From Variovorax sp. Sphag1AA (GTDB taxonomy: Bacteria > Pseudomonadota > Gammaproteobacteria > Burkholderiales > Burkholderiaceae_C), in the NCBI RefSeq assembly GCF_014192575.1, contig NZ_JACHYC010000008.1, positions 295,922-359,921 on the forward strand: a stretch of 64,000 nt of DNA. Direction: 5' to 3'. Positions within the stretch are counted from its first letter, which is position 1. Each line of letters starts with the position of its first letter. Made by a program: the position numbers and the translations under genes. Below the pieces are notes generated by a model, which saw only the letters and a program-made list of their open reading frames with translations, made no database searches and was not told the origin of the DNA. This document shows positions 8,240-16,416 of the stretch, in pieces.

Positions 8240-9220
8240 TTGACTCGCACCACACGGCACTCGCGCCAGTCCATCGCCCGTCGTCTTCGCTTTCAGCAGT
8301 TGCTCATCTTCGAGAAGGTCGTGGAGGCGGGTTCCATCCTCGCCGCCTCTCGCGAGCTCGCGATGACGCAGCCGGCAGTCAGCAAGGCCGTCCACGAAAT
8401 CGAAGAACAACTCGGTGGCGCACTCTTCGTGCGGAGCAAATACGGCGTCGCGCTGACCGACTTCGGCGGCCTGTTCGAGCGACATGCGAAGTCCATGCTG
8501 GCGGAGTTGCGCTACCTGGCGGAAGACCTCAACGCCTCGCAGACGGGCGTCTCCGGCCATGTGATCGTCGGTACGCTGATCGCGGCATCAGCGACCCTCC
8601 TGCCGCAGGCAATCACCCGGCTCAGGCAGGCGGCGCCCGATGTCGCGGTCACGGTGCGAGTCGGACCCAACTCGGCGTTGTTTCCGGCCCTGGCACGCGG
8701 CGAACTCGACGTCGTCGTCGGCGCTCTACCCGGTGCATCTTCCGCGGGCCTGCACGAAGCCGACCGCGCTCGCCTCACCCATGTGCCGCTGTACGACGAG
8801 GCCTTGCGCGTCGTCGTCGGCGTGCAGCATCCGCTCGCACGGCGCCGCAAGATCCAGGCGGCGGATCTGCAGGAGCAGGAGTGGATCGTGCCCACCTCCG
8901 ACTCGGTGGCCTACGGTGCCGTCAGGCATTTCTTCGAGCAGCAGGGGCTGTCTCTGCCGCGTCAGCCGGTGGAGTCGATCTCCATTCTGACCAACCTGGA
9001 GTTGCTTCGCGCGGGATCGATGGTCGCGCTGATGCCGCAGTCGGCCGCGATGCGATTCGCGAAGTCCGGATTGCTTGCAGTGCTACCCATGGAGGGTCTG
9101 GGAACCTTCGGCGGAGTGGGCTACACGATCCGTGCGGACCTCGAGCCGACGCCCGCAACGCGCCGTTTTCTCTCGGCGGTCGAAGAGGCCGCGGAGGCCC
9201 TCGGCCCGCGACGGAAGTGA
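8240..9220 (+). CDS. LysR family transcriptional regulator (GbpR-like)
   Basis: A 326-residue LysR-type regulator. The winged helix-turn-helix spans about residues 18-77 (LLIFEKVVEAGSILAASRELAMTQPAVSKAVHEIEEQLG region); the effector domain follows. The start is TTG with GGAG 5 nt upstream (8231-8234). It stands between the divergent exported catabolic cluster and the 3-hydroxyanthranilate operon. By position it could control either; divergent transcription favours the former. A -10-like TAGAAT lies at 8194-8199. Confidence 0.92.
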   Translation: MTRTTRHSRQSIARRLRFQQLLIFEKVVEAGSILAASRELAMTQPAVSKAVHEIEEQLGGALFVRSKYGVALTDFGGLFERHAKSMLAELRYLAEDLNASQTGVSGHVIVGTLIAASATLLPQAITRLRQAAPDVAVTVRVGPNSALFPALARGELDVVVGALPGASSAGLHEADRARLTHVPLYDEALRVVVGVQHPLARRRKIQAADLQEQEWIVPTSDSVAYGAVRHFFEQQGLSLPRQPVESISILTNLELLRAGSMVALMPQSAAMRFAKSGLLAVLPMEGLGTFGGVGYTIRADLEPTPATRRFLSAVEEAAEALGPRRK

Positions 9221-9228
9221 GTCACGTC

Positions 9229-9251
9229 ATGTATTCCACATGGCTATACAT
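9229..9251. promoter_or_regulatory. LysR-type operator (T-N11-A dyad) before the 3-hydroxyanthranilate operon
   Basis: ATGTAT-N11-ATACAT has perfect 6-bp arms with the T-N11-A geometry of LysR recognition sites. It lies about 78 bp upstream of the proposed GTG start of the aldehyde dehydrogenase, so it could sit near -65 of a promoter starting around 9300. A -10-like TAGACT is at 9292-9297. Either flanking LysR protein could bind it. Confidence 0.55.
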
Positions 9252-9328
9252 CACGCCCAACTTCTCATTATTCAAGAATAGGTCGGATCTCTAGACTCCC
9301 GCCGCATCACAAGTTGGGGTTTGTCACC

Positions 9329-10813
9329 GTGTCATCCGTCTTCTCGCTTCCGCCCACTCTGAGTGGCCTTCGCAACTATGTCGACGGTGAGTTCGTCGAG
9401 AGCAGCAAGACCTTCGACAACGTCAGCCCCCTGAACGGCCGCGTACTCGCGAAGGTGCACGAAGCCGATGAAGCGCTGGTCGATCGCGCAGTGCGCAGCG
9501 CACGCCGTGCAGTCGAAGGCGCATGGGGACGCACCAATGTGCAGGAGCGCGCGAAGGTGCTGCATGCGGTGGCCGATGGCATCGAGCGCCGCTTCGACGA
9601 GTTCCTCGCTGCCGAGATCGCGGACACGGGCCGCCCGCTCGAACAGGCCCGCTCACTCGACGTCTATCGCGGCATCGCGAACTTCAGGACCTTCGCCGAT
9701 CTGGGCAAGGTCGCGCACGGCGACTACTTCGAGACCTTCCTGCCCGACGGAACGAAGCTGCTGAACCACACGCTGCGCAAGCCCCTTGGCGTGGTTGCAA
9801 GCATTTCGCCGTGGAACCTTCCGCTGCTGTCGTTGACGTGGAAGGCGGCGCCCGTGCTCATCTGCGGCAACGCGATCGTGTGCAAGCCCTCGGAGGAGAC
9901 GCCCTCGTCCGCCACGCTGCTGGCGGAGGTCTTTCACGAAGCTGGCGTGCCAGCCGGCGTGTTCAACGTCGTGCACGGCTTCGGGCCGGGCTCGGCCGGC
10001 GAGGCGCTCACGCGGCATCCCGGCATCGATGCGGTGACGTTCACCGGCGAATCGCGCACCGGCGCCGCGATCATGAAGGCGGCCGCGGATGGTGTGAAGG
10101 ACATCTCCTTCGAGCTCGGCGGCAAGAACGCCGCGGTCGTGTTCGCGGACGCGGACTTCGACGCCGCAGTCGAAGGCGTCATCCGCTCGTCCTTCACCAA
10201 TTCAGGGCAGGTGTGCCTCTGCTCCGAGCGCGTGTACGTGGAGCGTCCCATCTTCGATCGTTTCATCGCGGCCATGAAGGCGAGGACCGAGGCGCTGAAG
10301 ATCGGTTGGCCCGACGAACCCGGTGTCTTCATGGGCTCGCTGATTTCGCGGGAGCACCGCGAGAAGGTGTTGTCTTACTACCGGCTCGCAGTGGAGGAAG
10401 GCGCGACGGTCGTTACCGGGGGCGGTGTGCCGGTCTTCGGCGACGAACGCGACGACGGCGCCTTCGTGCAGCCGACGATCTGGACCGGCTTGCCAGACAC
10501 CGCGCGTTGCATGATCGAGGAAGTCTTCGGGCCGGTGTGCCACATCTCGCCGTTCGACAGCGAGGACGAAGTCATCCGCCGCGTCAACGACACCGCCTAC
10601 GGCCTCGCCAGTTCGGTGTGGACCACCAATCTTTCTCGCGCGCACCGCGTGACGCCGCGGCTCAGCGTGGGAATCGTTTGGGTCAACACTTGGTTCTCGC
10701 GCGACCTTCGCACCCCTTTCGGCGGCACCCGACTTTCCGGCATCGGCCGCGAAGGTGGCCGCTATTCGCTCGACTTCTATTCCGAGACGACCAACGTCTG
10801 CATCAAGGTCTGA
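9329..10813 (+). CDS. nbaE: 2-aminomuconate 6-semialdehyde dehydrogenase
   Basis: NAD-dependent aldehyde dehydrogenase that oxidises 2-aminomuconate 6-semialdehyde to 2-aminomuconate. About 494 residues with the usual ALDH architecture: SISPWNLPLLSLTWK cofactor-binding region, ELGGKN with the general-base Glu, and FTNSGQVCLCSE with the catalytic Cys. The GTG at 9329 has a GGGG run 9 nt upstream; a TTG at 9314 is an alternative without a ribosome-binding site. The specific role rests on being first in an operon with aminomuconate deaminase, HAO and ACMSD genes; sequence alone would also fit hydroxymuconic semialdehyde dehydrogenase. Confidence 0.9.
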   Translation: MSSVFSLPPTLSGLRNYVDGEFVESSKTFDNVSPLNGRVLAKVHEADEALVDRAVRSARRAVEGAWGRTNVQERAKVLHAVADGIERRFDEFLAAEIADTGRPLEQARSLDVYRGIANFRTFADLGKVAHGDYFETFLPDGTKLLNHTLRKPLGVVASISPWNLPLLSLTWKAAPVLICGNAIVCKPSEETPSSATLLAEVFHEAGVPAGVFNVVHGFGPGSAGEALTRHPGIDAVTFTGESRTGAAIMKAAADGVKDISFELGGKNAAVVFADADFDAAVEGVIRSSFTNSGQVCLCSERVYVERPIFDRFIAAMKARTEALKIGWPDEPGVFMGSLISREHREKVLSYYRLAVEEGATVVTGGGVPVFGDERDDGAFVQPTIWTGLPDTARCMIEEVFGPVCHISPFDSEDEVIRRVNDTAYGLASSVWTTNLSRAHRVTPRLSVGIVWVNTWFSRDLRTPFGGTRLSGIGREGGRYSLDFYSETTNVCIKV

Positions 10814-10845
10814 GCGTGCCGCATTCAACACTTCAAGGAAACGAC

Positions 10846-11658
10846 ATGAACCTGCGTCTGGCATTGATTGCCGACGAACTCCGGGAGGCCGAGCGATCCG
10901 GCCAACCCATCGCGCCGGTGCGCGACCGGATCGGGCAGTTTGCCGAAAGCGGCGACCTGCTGTCCGCGGCCTACGCAATCCAACAGACGAACACGCAACG
11001 CCGTCTCGACGCGGGCGGTCGGCTGGTGGGGCGAAAGATCGGCCTGACTTCGCTCGCAGTGCAGCGTCAGCTCGGCGTGGACTCGCCCGACTTCGGCGCG
11101 CTCTTTGCCGACATGGCGGTTGGCGACGGCGAGGAGATTGCGTGGTCGCGCCTGATGCAACCCAAGGTGGAAGCAGAGATCGCCCTCGTCCTCGAACGCG
11201 ACCTGGCGCACGAGAAGCACACGGTCGCCGACGTGATCTCGGCAACTGCGTATGCGCTGCCGGCGATCGAGGTCGTCGGCAGCCGCATCGCGAACTGGGA
11301 CATCCGCCTGGCCGACACGGTGGCGGACAACGCATCGTCCGGCCTGTTCGTGCTCGGCACCCGACCGGTGCGTCTCTCGCGTCTGGATCTGGCTGGTTGC
11401 GGCATGGCGATGGAACGGCGTGGCGATCAGGTGTCGGTGGGCGCCGGCGCAGCTTGCCTCGGCAATCCGCTGAACGCCGCGGTGTGGCTGGCCGACACCC
11501 TGGCGCGCCTCGGCACGCCGCTCAAGGCCGGCGATGTGTTGATGACCGGCGCGCTCGGGCCGATGGTTGTTGCGCAACCCAATGACGTGTTCAGCGCCTC
11601 GATCGAAGGACTCGGTTCCGTCAGCGCAGTGTTCGGCGAAGCGGGAGAAGCACGATGA
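10846..11658 (+). CDS. nbaH: 2-oxopent-4-enoate hydratase
   Basis: Adds water to 2-oxopent-4-enoate to give 4-hydroxy-2-oxovalerate in the lower meta pathway. 270 residues, MhpD/DmpE family. Visible family blocks are GRKIGLTS, QPKVEAEIALVLERDL with metal-binding acidic residues, ALPAIEVVGSRI and DNASSGLFVLG. The start has AAGGAA 6 nt upstream. The stop overlaps the next start (ATGA at 11655), giving translational coupling to the acetaldehyde dehydrogenase gene. The hydratase at 26534 is a clear paralog. Confidence 0.93.
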   Translation: MNLRLALIADELREAERSGQPIAPVRDRIGQFAESGDLLSAAYAIQQTNTQRRLDAGGRLVGRKIGLTSLAVQRQLGVDSPDFGALFADMAVGDGEEIAWSRLMQPKVEAEIALVLERDLAHEKHTVADVISATAYALPAIEVVGSRIANWDIRLADTVADNASSGLFVLGTRPVRLSRLDLAGCGMAMERRGDQVSVGAGAACLGNPLNAAVWLADTLARLGTPLKAGDVLMTGALGPMVVAQPNDVFSASIEGLGSVSAVFGEAGEAR

Positions 11659-12572
11659 GCGGCGCGCGAAAGGTGTCGGCCGCCATCATCGGCAGCGGCA
11701 ACATCGGCACCGACCTGATGATCAAGGCGCTGCGCCACGCAAGCCATCTTTCGATGGACGCGATGGTGGGCATCGATCCGCAATCGGACGGCCTCGCACG
11801 TGCGCAGCGGCTGGGACTGGCGGTGACGTCGGACGGCATCGAAGGCCTCCTCGGGCTGCCCTGCTTCGACGACATCGGCATCGTGTTCGATGCGACGAGC
11901 GCAGGCGCGCATGTGGCCCACGACGCGCTGCTCCGGCAGCACGGCAAGCAGGTGATCGATCTCACCCCCGCGGCGCTCGGGCCGTACGTGGTTCCGGTCG
12001 TGAACCTCGATGCGCATCTGGACGCACCCAACGTGAACATGGTGACCTGCGGCGGCCAGGCGACGATTCCGATCGTCCGTGCGGTCTCGCGGATCGCGCC
12101 GGTGCATTACGCTGAGATCGTCGCCTCCATCGCGAGCAAGTCGGCAGGACCGGGCACGCGCGCCAACATCGACGAGTTCACCGAGACGACCTCGAAGGCG
12201 ATCGTCGAAGTCGGCGGTGCCGCGCGCGGCAAGGCGATCATCGTGCTGAACCCCGCCGAACCGCCGCTGGTCATGCGCGACACCGTGTATTGCCTCGCGG
12301 ACCTGGGCGCCGACCCGGAAGCCATCGAGGCCTCGGTCGTGCAGATGGTCAAGGAGGTCTCGGCCTACGTGCCGGGCTACCGGCTCAAGCAGCGCACGCA
12401 ATTCGAGCGCATCGACCAGGGCCTGAAGGTGTCGGTGTTTCTCGAAGTCGAGGGCGCGGCCCACTACCTGCCTGCCTATGCGGGCAATCTCGACATCATG
12501 ACGAGCGCTGCTCTCGCCACTGGCGAGCGGATGGCCGAGCGCCGTCTGGGTGCGCAGAGGAGGAGCGCATGA
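11655..12572 (+). CDS. nbaJ: acetaldehyde dehydrogenase (acylating)
   Basis: Converts acetaldehyde, NAD and CoA to acetyl-CoA; forms a channeling complex with 4-hydroxy-2-oxovalerate aldolase, encoded next. 305 residues. The N-terminal Rossmann motif is IIGSGNIGTDLM. The catalytic Cys lies in NMVTCGGQATIPIV. The segment GTRANIDEFTETT is typical of the family. ATGA overlaps join it to both neighbours. Confidence 0.95.
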   Translation: MSGARKVSAAIIGSGNIGTDLMIKALRHASHLSMDAMVGIDPQSDGLARAQRLGLAVTSDGIEGLLGLPCFDDIGIVFDATSAGAHVAHDALLRQHGKQVIDLTPAALGPYVVPVVNLDAHLDAPNVNMVTCGGQATIPIVRAVSRIAPVHYAEIVASIASKSAGPGTRANIDEFTETTSKAIVEVGGAARGKAIIVLNPAEPPLVMRDTVYCLADLGADPEAIEASVVQMVKEVSAYVPGYRLKQRTQFERIDQGLKVSVFLEVEGAAHYLPAYAGNLDIMTSAALATGERMAERRLGAQRRSA

Positions 12573-13600
12573 AGCGCACGAAGAAGATCTACGTCTCTGA
12601 CGTGACCCTGCGCGACGGCATGCACGCCGTGCGCCACCAGTACTCGCTCGCGGACGCGGCACGCATCGCCAAGGCACTGGACGAGGCGGGCGTCGACAGC
12701 ATCGAGGTCGCGCACGGCGACGGATTGAGCGGTTCGAGCTTCAACTACGGCTTCGGTGCGCACAGCGACCTGGAGTGGATCGCGGCCGTGGCCGGCACAG
12801 TGCAGCGTGCGAAGGTCGCGACGCTGCTGTTGCCCGGCATCGGCACGCTGCACGACTTGCGCGCAGCCTATGACGCCGGCGCCCGCGTGGTGCGTGTGGC
12901 CACCCACTGCACGGAGGCCGACATCTCGCGCCAGCACATCGAGCACGCGCGCAAGCTCGGCATGGACACCGTGGGCTTCCTGATGATGAGCCACATGAAC
13001 ACGCCGCAGGGCCTGGCAGAGCAGGCGCGGCTGATGGAGAGCTACGGTGCCCAGTGCGTCTACGTGGTCGACTCCGGCGGCGCGATGAACATGTACGACG
13101 TGGCGGATCGCTTCAAGGCATTGAAGGATGTTCTGAAGCCCGAGACGCAGACCGGCATCCACGCGCACCACAACCTGAGCCTGGGCGTGGCCAACAGCAT
13201 GGTGGCGCTCGAACATGGTTGCGATCGCGTGGATGCGAGCCTGACCGGCATGGGCGCCGGCGCCGGCAATGCGCCGCTGGAGGTGTTCATCGCGGCGGTG
13301 GACAGGATGGGCCTCGATCACGGTTGCGACGTCCGCAAGCTGATCGACGCGGCCGAGGACATCGTGCGACCGCTGCAGGTGCGGCCGGTGCGCGTCGACC
13401 GCGAGACGCTGGCACTCGGCTACGCGGGCGTGTATTCGAGCTTCCTGCTGCACAGCGAAGCCGCGGCGAAGCGTTACGGCCTGTCGGCCTTCGACATCCT
13501 GGTGGAGCTGGGCAGGCGCCGGATGGTGGGCGGACAGGAAGACATGATCGTCGACGTCGCGCTGGACCTTCTGGCGAAAGCCGGCAAGGAGGCCGCATGA
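12569..13600 (+). CDS. nbaI: 4-hydroxy-2-oxovalerate aldolase
   Basis: Cleaves 4-hydroxy-2-oxovalerate into pyruvate and acetaldehyde. 343 residues, DRE-TIM metallolyase. VSDVTLRDGMHAV supplies the metal Asp and catalytic Arg; HAHHNLSLGVANS supplies metal His residues. GGAGG lies just upstream of the ATG at 12569, which overlaps the previous stop. The C-terminal part (GRRRMVGGQEDMIVD) contacts the dehydrogenase partner in known complexes. A paralog is at 24519. Confidence 0.95.
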   Translation: MKRTKKIYVSDVTLRDGMHAVRHQYSLADAARIAKALDEAGVDSIEVAHGDGLSGSSFNYGFGAHSDLEWIAAVAGTVQRAKVATLLLPGIGTLHDLRAAYDAGARVVRVATHCTEADISRQHIEHARKLGMDTVGFLMMSHMNTPQGLAEQARLMESYGAQCVYVVDSGGAMNMYDVADRFKALKDVLKPETQTGIHAHHNLSLGVANSMVALEHGCDRVDASLTGMGAGAGNAPLEVFIAAVDRMGLDHGCDVRKLIDAAEDIVRPLQVRPVRVDRETLALGYAGVYSSFLLHSEAAAKRYGLSAFDILVELGRRRMVGGQEDMIVDVALDLLAKAGKEAA

Positions 13601-14382
13601 GCCTCATTGACGACGCAGCCGCGCTGCTCGACAGCGCCGCCTTCGGTCGCGAGGCGATCGAGCAGTTTCCCGCGGAGCACTTCACGCTGGCGCAGGCCTA
13701 CGACATCCAGCGCGCCTCCATCGCGCATCGCATCTCGCGGGGTGAGGTGCTGAAGGGCATCAAGCTCGGCTTCACGAGCCGCGCCAAGATGGTCCAGATG
13801 GGCATCGACAGCCTGATCTGGGGGCTGCTCACCGACGGGATGATCGAAGAGGACGGTGGTGTGGTCGACCTCGGCCGCTACATCCATCCGCGTGTCGAAC
13901 CCGAAGTGTGCTTCCTTACGCGCAGGGCGATCGATGGGCCACTGACTTCGCTCGAAGCGGCGGACTTCATCGAGGCGGTGGCGCCGGCGATGGAGATCAT
14001 CGATTCGCGCTATCGCAACTTCAGGTTCAGCCTCGAGGACGTGGTGGCGGACAACTGTTCGTCGGCAGGACTGGTGGTGGGCAGCTGGTCGCGCAGTTTC
14101 GAAGCGCTGGGCAATGCCGGCGTCCGCCTGCAGTTCGACGGCCGCGATGTGCAGGTGGGCTCCACCCGCGCGATCCTCGGCCAACCGATGCGCTCGATCG
14201 TCCAGGCATCTCGCCTGCTGCATGGCGCCGGGATGAGCCTGCCCGCCGGGTCGCTCATCATGGCCGGCGCGGCGACCGCTGCCGAAGCCCTGCAGAGTGG
14301 CGTGCATGTCGAATGCCGCATCGGCACCGGCAGCGCATCGCTCGGCAGCGTGGCCTTCGTCGCTTCAGGGGGAGCGGCATGA
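13597..14382 (+). CDS. nbaG: 4-oxalocrotonate decarboxylase
   Basis: Decarboxylates 2-oxo-3-hexenedioate to 2-oxopent-4-enoate. 261 residues, same superfamily as the hydratase but of the DmpH/XylI type: GIKLGFTSRAKMVQMGI, HPRVEPEVCFL (metal residues), and PAMEIIDSRYRNFRFSLEDVVADN. Start ATG at 13597 overlaps the aldolase stop by 4 bp, with AAGGAGG upstream. It follows the deaminase step in the pathway. Confidence 0.92.
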   Translation: MSLIDDAAALLDSAAFGREAIEQFPAEHFTLAQAYDIQRASIAHRISRGEVLKGIKLGFTSRAKMVQMGIDSLIWGLLTDGMIEEDGGVVDLGRYIHPRVEPEVCFLTRRAIDGPLTSLEAADFIEAVAPAMEIIDSRYRNFRFSLEDVVADNCSSAGLVVGSWSRSFEALGNAGVRLQFDGRDVQVGSTRAILGQPMRSIVQASRLLHGAGMSLPAGSLIMAGAATAAEALQSGVHVECRIGTGSASLGSVAFVASGGAA

Positions 14383-14795
14383 GCGTTGTCGCAGGCAAGG
14401 CCCGGCCGCGCGGGCGGTTTCCGCACGTCAAGCGCGCGGGCGATTTCCTGTTCGTCTCGGGCACGAGTTCGCGGCGGCCGGACAACAGCTTCGTCGGCGT
14501 GCAAGTCGACGAGATGGGCGTGACCCAACTCGACATTCGCGCCCAGACACGCGCGGTGATCGAGAACATCCGCGACATCCTGGCCAGCGAAGGCGCCGGT
14601 CTTTCCGACCTCGTGGAGACGCAAGTCTTCCTGGTCAACATGAACGACTTCGGTGGCTACAACGAAGCGTGGGCCGAGTACTTCGACTACGACGGGCCAA
14701 CGCGCACCACCGTGGCAGTCCATCAACTGCCCCATCCCCACCTGCTGATCGAGATCAAGGCCGTGGCCTATCGGCCCTTGGCCGCGAGCAGCTGA
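14379..14795 (+). CDS. nbaF: 2-aminomuconate deaminase (RidA family)
   Basis: Hydrolyses 2-aminomuconate to 4-oxalocrotonate and ammonia. 138 residues of the RidA/YjgF fold. VSGTSSRRPDNSFVGVQ and LVETQVFLVNMNDFGGYNEAWAEYF fit the aminomuconate deaminase subgroup. It overlaps the decarboxylase stop (ATGA at 14379). Unlike the RidA-like gene at 3454 it has no signal peptide. Confidence 0.9.
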   Translation: MSVVAGKARPRGRFPHVKRAGDFLFVSGTSSRRPDNSFVGVQVDEMGVTQLDIRAQTRAVIENIRDILASEGAGLSDLVETQVFLVNMNDFGGYNEAWAEYFDYDGPTRTTVAVHQLPHPHLLIEIKAVAYRPLAASS

Positions 14796-14814
14796 CATCA
14801 CCCGAGGAAGCACC

Positions 14815-15384
14815 ATGTACAAGTACGGACCCCCGCTCAACTTCCAACGCTGGCTGGGCGACAACGCCCATCGGCTGAAGCCGCCTGTCGGCAACCAGCA
14901 GATCTGGCAGGACAGCGACTTCATGGTCACCGTGGTCGGTGGCCCCAACGGACGCAGCGATTTCCACGACGACCCGGTGGAAGAATTCTTCTACCAGTTC
15001 AAGGGCAACGCCCACCTCCTGATGTGGGCGGACGGACGCTACGACCGCGTGGACCTCAAGGAAGGCGACATCTTCCTGATGCCACCTCACACGCTGCACT
15101 CGCCCCAGCGGCCGGAAGCCGGAAGCCTCTGCCTGGTCATCGAGCGCCGGCGGCCGAAGGGCGAAGTCGATGCGTTCCAGTGGAGCTGCGCGAACTGCGG
15201 CCATGTGATCCAGCGCCACGAGGTGCTGCTGGAGAGCATCGTCAACGACCTGCCACCGCTCTACGAGCGCTTCTATGCGAGCAGTGACGAGGCAAGGCGC
15301 TGCAGCCACTGCGGCGAGATCCACCCCGGCCGCGACTACCAGGCCTGGCATCGACGCTACGACGCGGCAAGGAGCGCCGCATGA
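14815..15384 (+). CDS. nbaC: 3-hydroxyanthranilate 3,4-dioxygenase
   Basis: Ring-cleaving cupin dioxygenase that opens 3-hydroxyanthranilate to 2-amino-3-carboxymuconate 6-semialdehyde. 189 residues. All expected catalytic residues are present: iron ligands H51, E57 and H95, and substrate residues R47, R99 and E110. The C-terminal rubredoxin-like metal site C125-x2-C128 / C163-x2-C166, kept in bacterial enzymes, is intact. GAGGAA precedes the ATG. The product goes to the next gene's decarboxylase, whose ATG overlaps this stop. Confidence 0.97.
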   Translation: MYKYGPPLNFQRWLGDNAHRLKPPVGNQQIWQDSDFMVTVVGGPNGRSDFHDDPVEEFFYQFKGNAHLLMWADGRYDRVDLKEGDIFLMPPHTLHSPQRPEAGSLCLVIERRRPKGEVDAFQWSCANCGHVIQRHEVLLESIVNDLPPLYERFYASSDEARRCSHCGEIHPGRDYQAWHRRYDAARSAA

Positions 15385-16373
15385 TCGACATCCACTCGCA
15401 CTTCTTCCCGACGATCAGCCGGGAAGAGGCGCGTGGCGTGCAGGCTGAACGGGCGCCATGGCTGCAGATCGGCGCCGAAAGTCGATCGGGCCAGATCATG
15501 GTGGGTGAGCGGCCTTTCCGGCCTGTGCACGACGCACTCTGGGACCCGGACACGCGCGTTCGCGAACTCGACGCAGCGGGCATCGAGCTGCAGATCATCT
15601 GCGCCACGCCGGTGATGTTCGGCTACGCGTGGGACGCGCACGCCGCGGCCGAGTGGTCCTCGCGCATGAACGAGAAGGCACTGCAGTTCTGCGCCGCGCA
15701 TCCGACCCGGCTCAAGGCGATGGCGCAGGTGCCCATGCAGGACATCCGACTTGCGTGCGCGGAGACCGAGCGCGCCATGAAGGCCGGGTGCGTCGGCGTG
15801 CAGATCGGCAACCACATCGGCGAGAAGGATCTCGACCATCCGGACATGGTCGACTTCCTGTGCTTCTGCGCCGAGCGGGGAGTGCCTGTCTTCGTTCACC
15901 CGTGGGACATGATGGGCAGCGAGGGTCGCATGCGCAAATGGATGCTGCCCTGGCTGGTGGCCATGCCTGCCGAAACGCAGCTGGGCATGCTCTCGCTGAT
16001 TCTCTCGGGCGCGCTCGAGCGCATTCCCCAGTCGCTGAAGATCTGCTTCGCGCATGGCGGCGGAAGCTTCGCCTACACGCTGGGCCGTGTCGACAACGCA
16101 TGGAAGCACCGCGACATCGTTCGCCAGGACTGCCCCGAGCTTCCTTCCTCCTATGCGCGGCGTCTCCACACCGACAGCGCCGTGTTCGATGCCGGCGCAC
16201 TGCGCCTGCTGACCGACGTGCTGGGCCATGACCGCGTGATGCTGGGCACGGACGCGCCCTTTCCTCTTGGCGAGCAGGAGCCCGGCGGGCTGGTGCGCTC
16301 ATGCGGTTTCCTCGACGGCACGGCCCGCGAGCAGATCTTCCGGTCCAACGCCAAGTCGTTCTTCAACCTCTGA
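15381..16373 (+). CDS. nbaD: 2-amino-3-carboxymuconate-6-semialdehyde decarboxylase (ACMSD)
   Basis: Zinc-dependent decarboxylase producing 2-aminomuconate 6-semialdehyde and preventing spontaneous cyclisation to quinolinate. 330 residues. Zinc ligands H5 and H7 (HSHFFP), H173 (FVHPW) and D291 (LGTDAPFP); R47 and the His of AHGGGSF correspond to the known substrate and catalytic residues. Translationally coupled to the dioxygenase (ATGA). Confidence 0.96.
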   Translation: MIDIHSHFFPTISREEARGVQAERAPWLQIGAESRSGQIMVGERPFRPVHDALWDPDTRVRELDAAGIELQIICATPVMFGYAWDAHAAAEWSSRMNEKALQFCAAHPTRLKAMAQVPMQDIRLACAETERAMKAGCVGVQIGNHIGEKDLDHPDMVDFLCFCAERGVPVFVHPWDMMGSEGRMRKWMLPWLVAMPAETQLGMLSLILSGALERIPQSLKICFAHGGGSFAYTLGRVDNAWKHRDIVRQDCPELPSSYARRLHTDSAVFDAGALRLLTDVLGHDRVMLGTDAPFPLGEQEPGGLVRSCGFLDGTAREQIFRSNAKSFFNL

Positions 16374-16416
16374 AGAACAAGCACTCCATCAACAACGACG
16401 AGGGAACTACCTACCC

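Noticed and set aside
9523..10840. long open frame that reads through the aldehyde dehydrogenase region in another frame and joins the hydratase
   Set aside because: Only the part from 10846 has hydratase motifs; the upstream part is Arg-rich and overlaps the catalytic ALDH frame.
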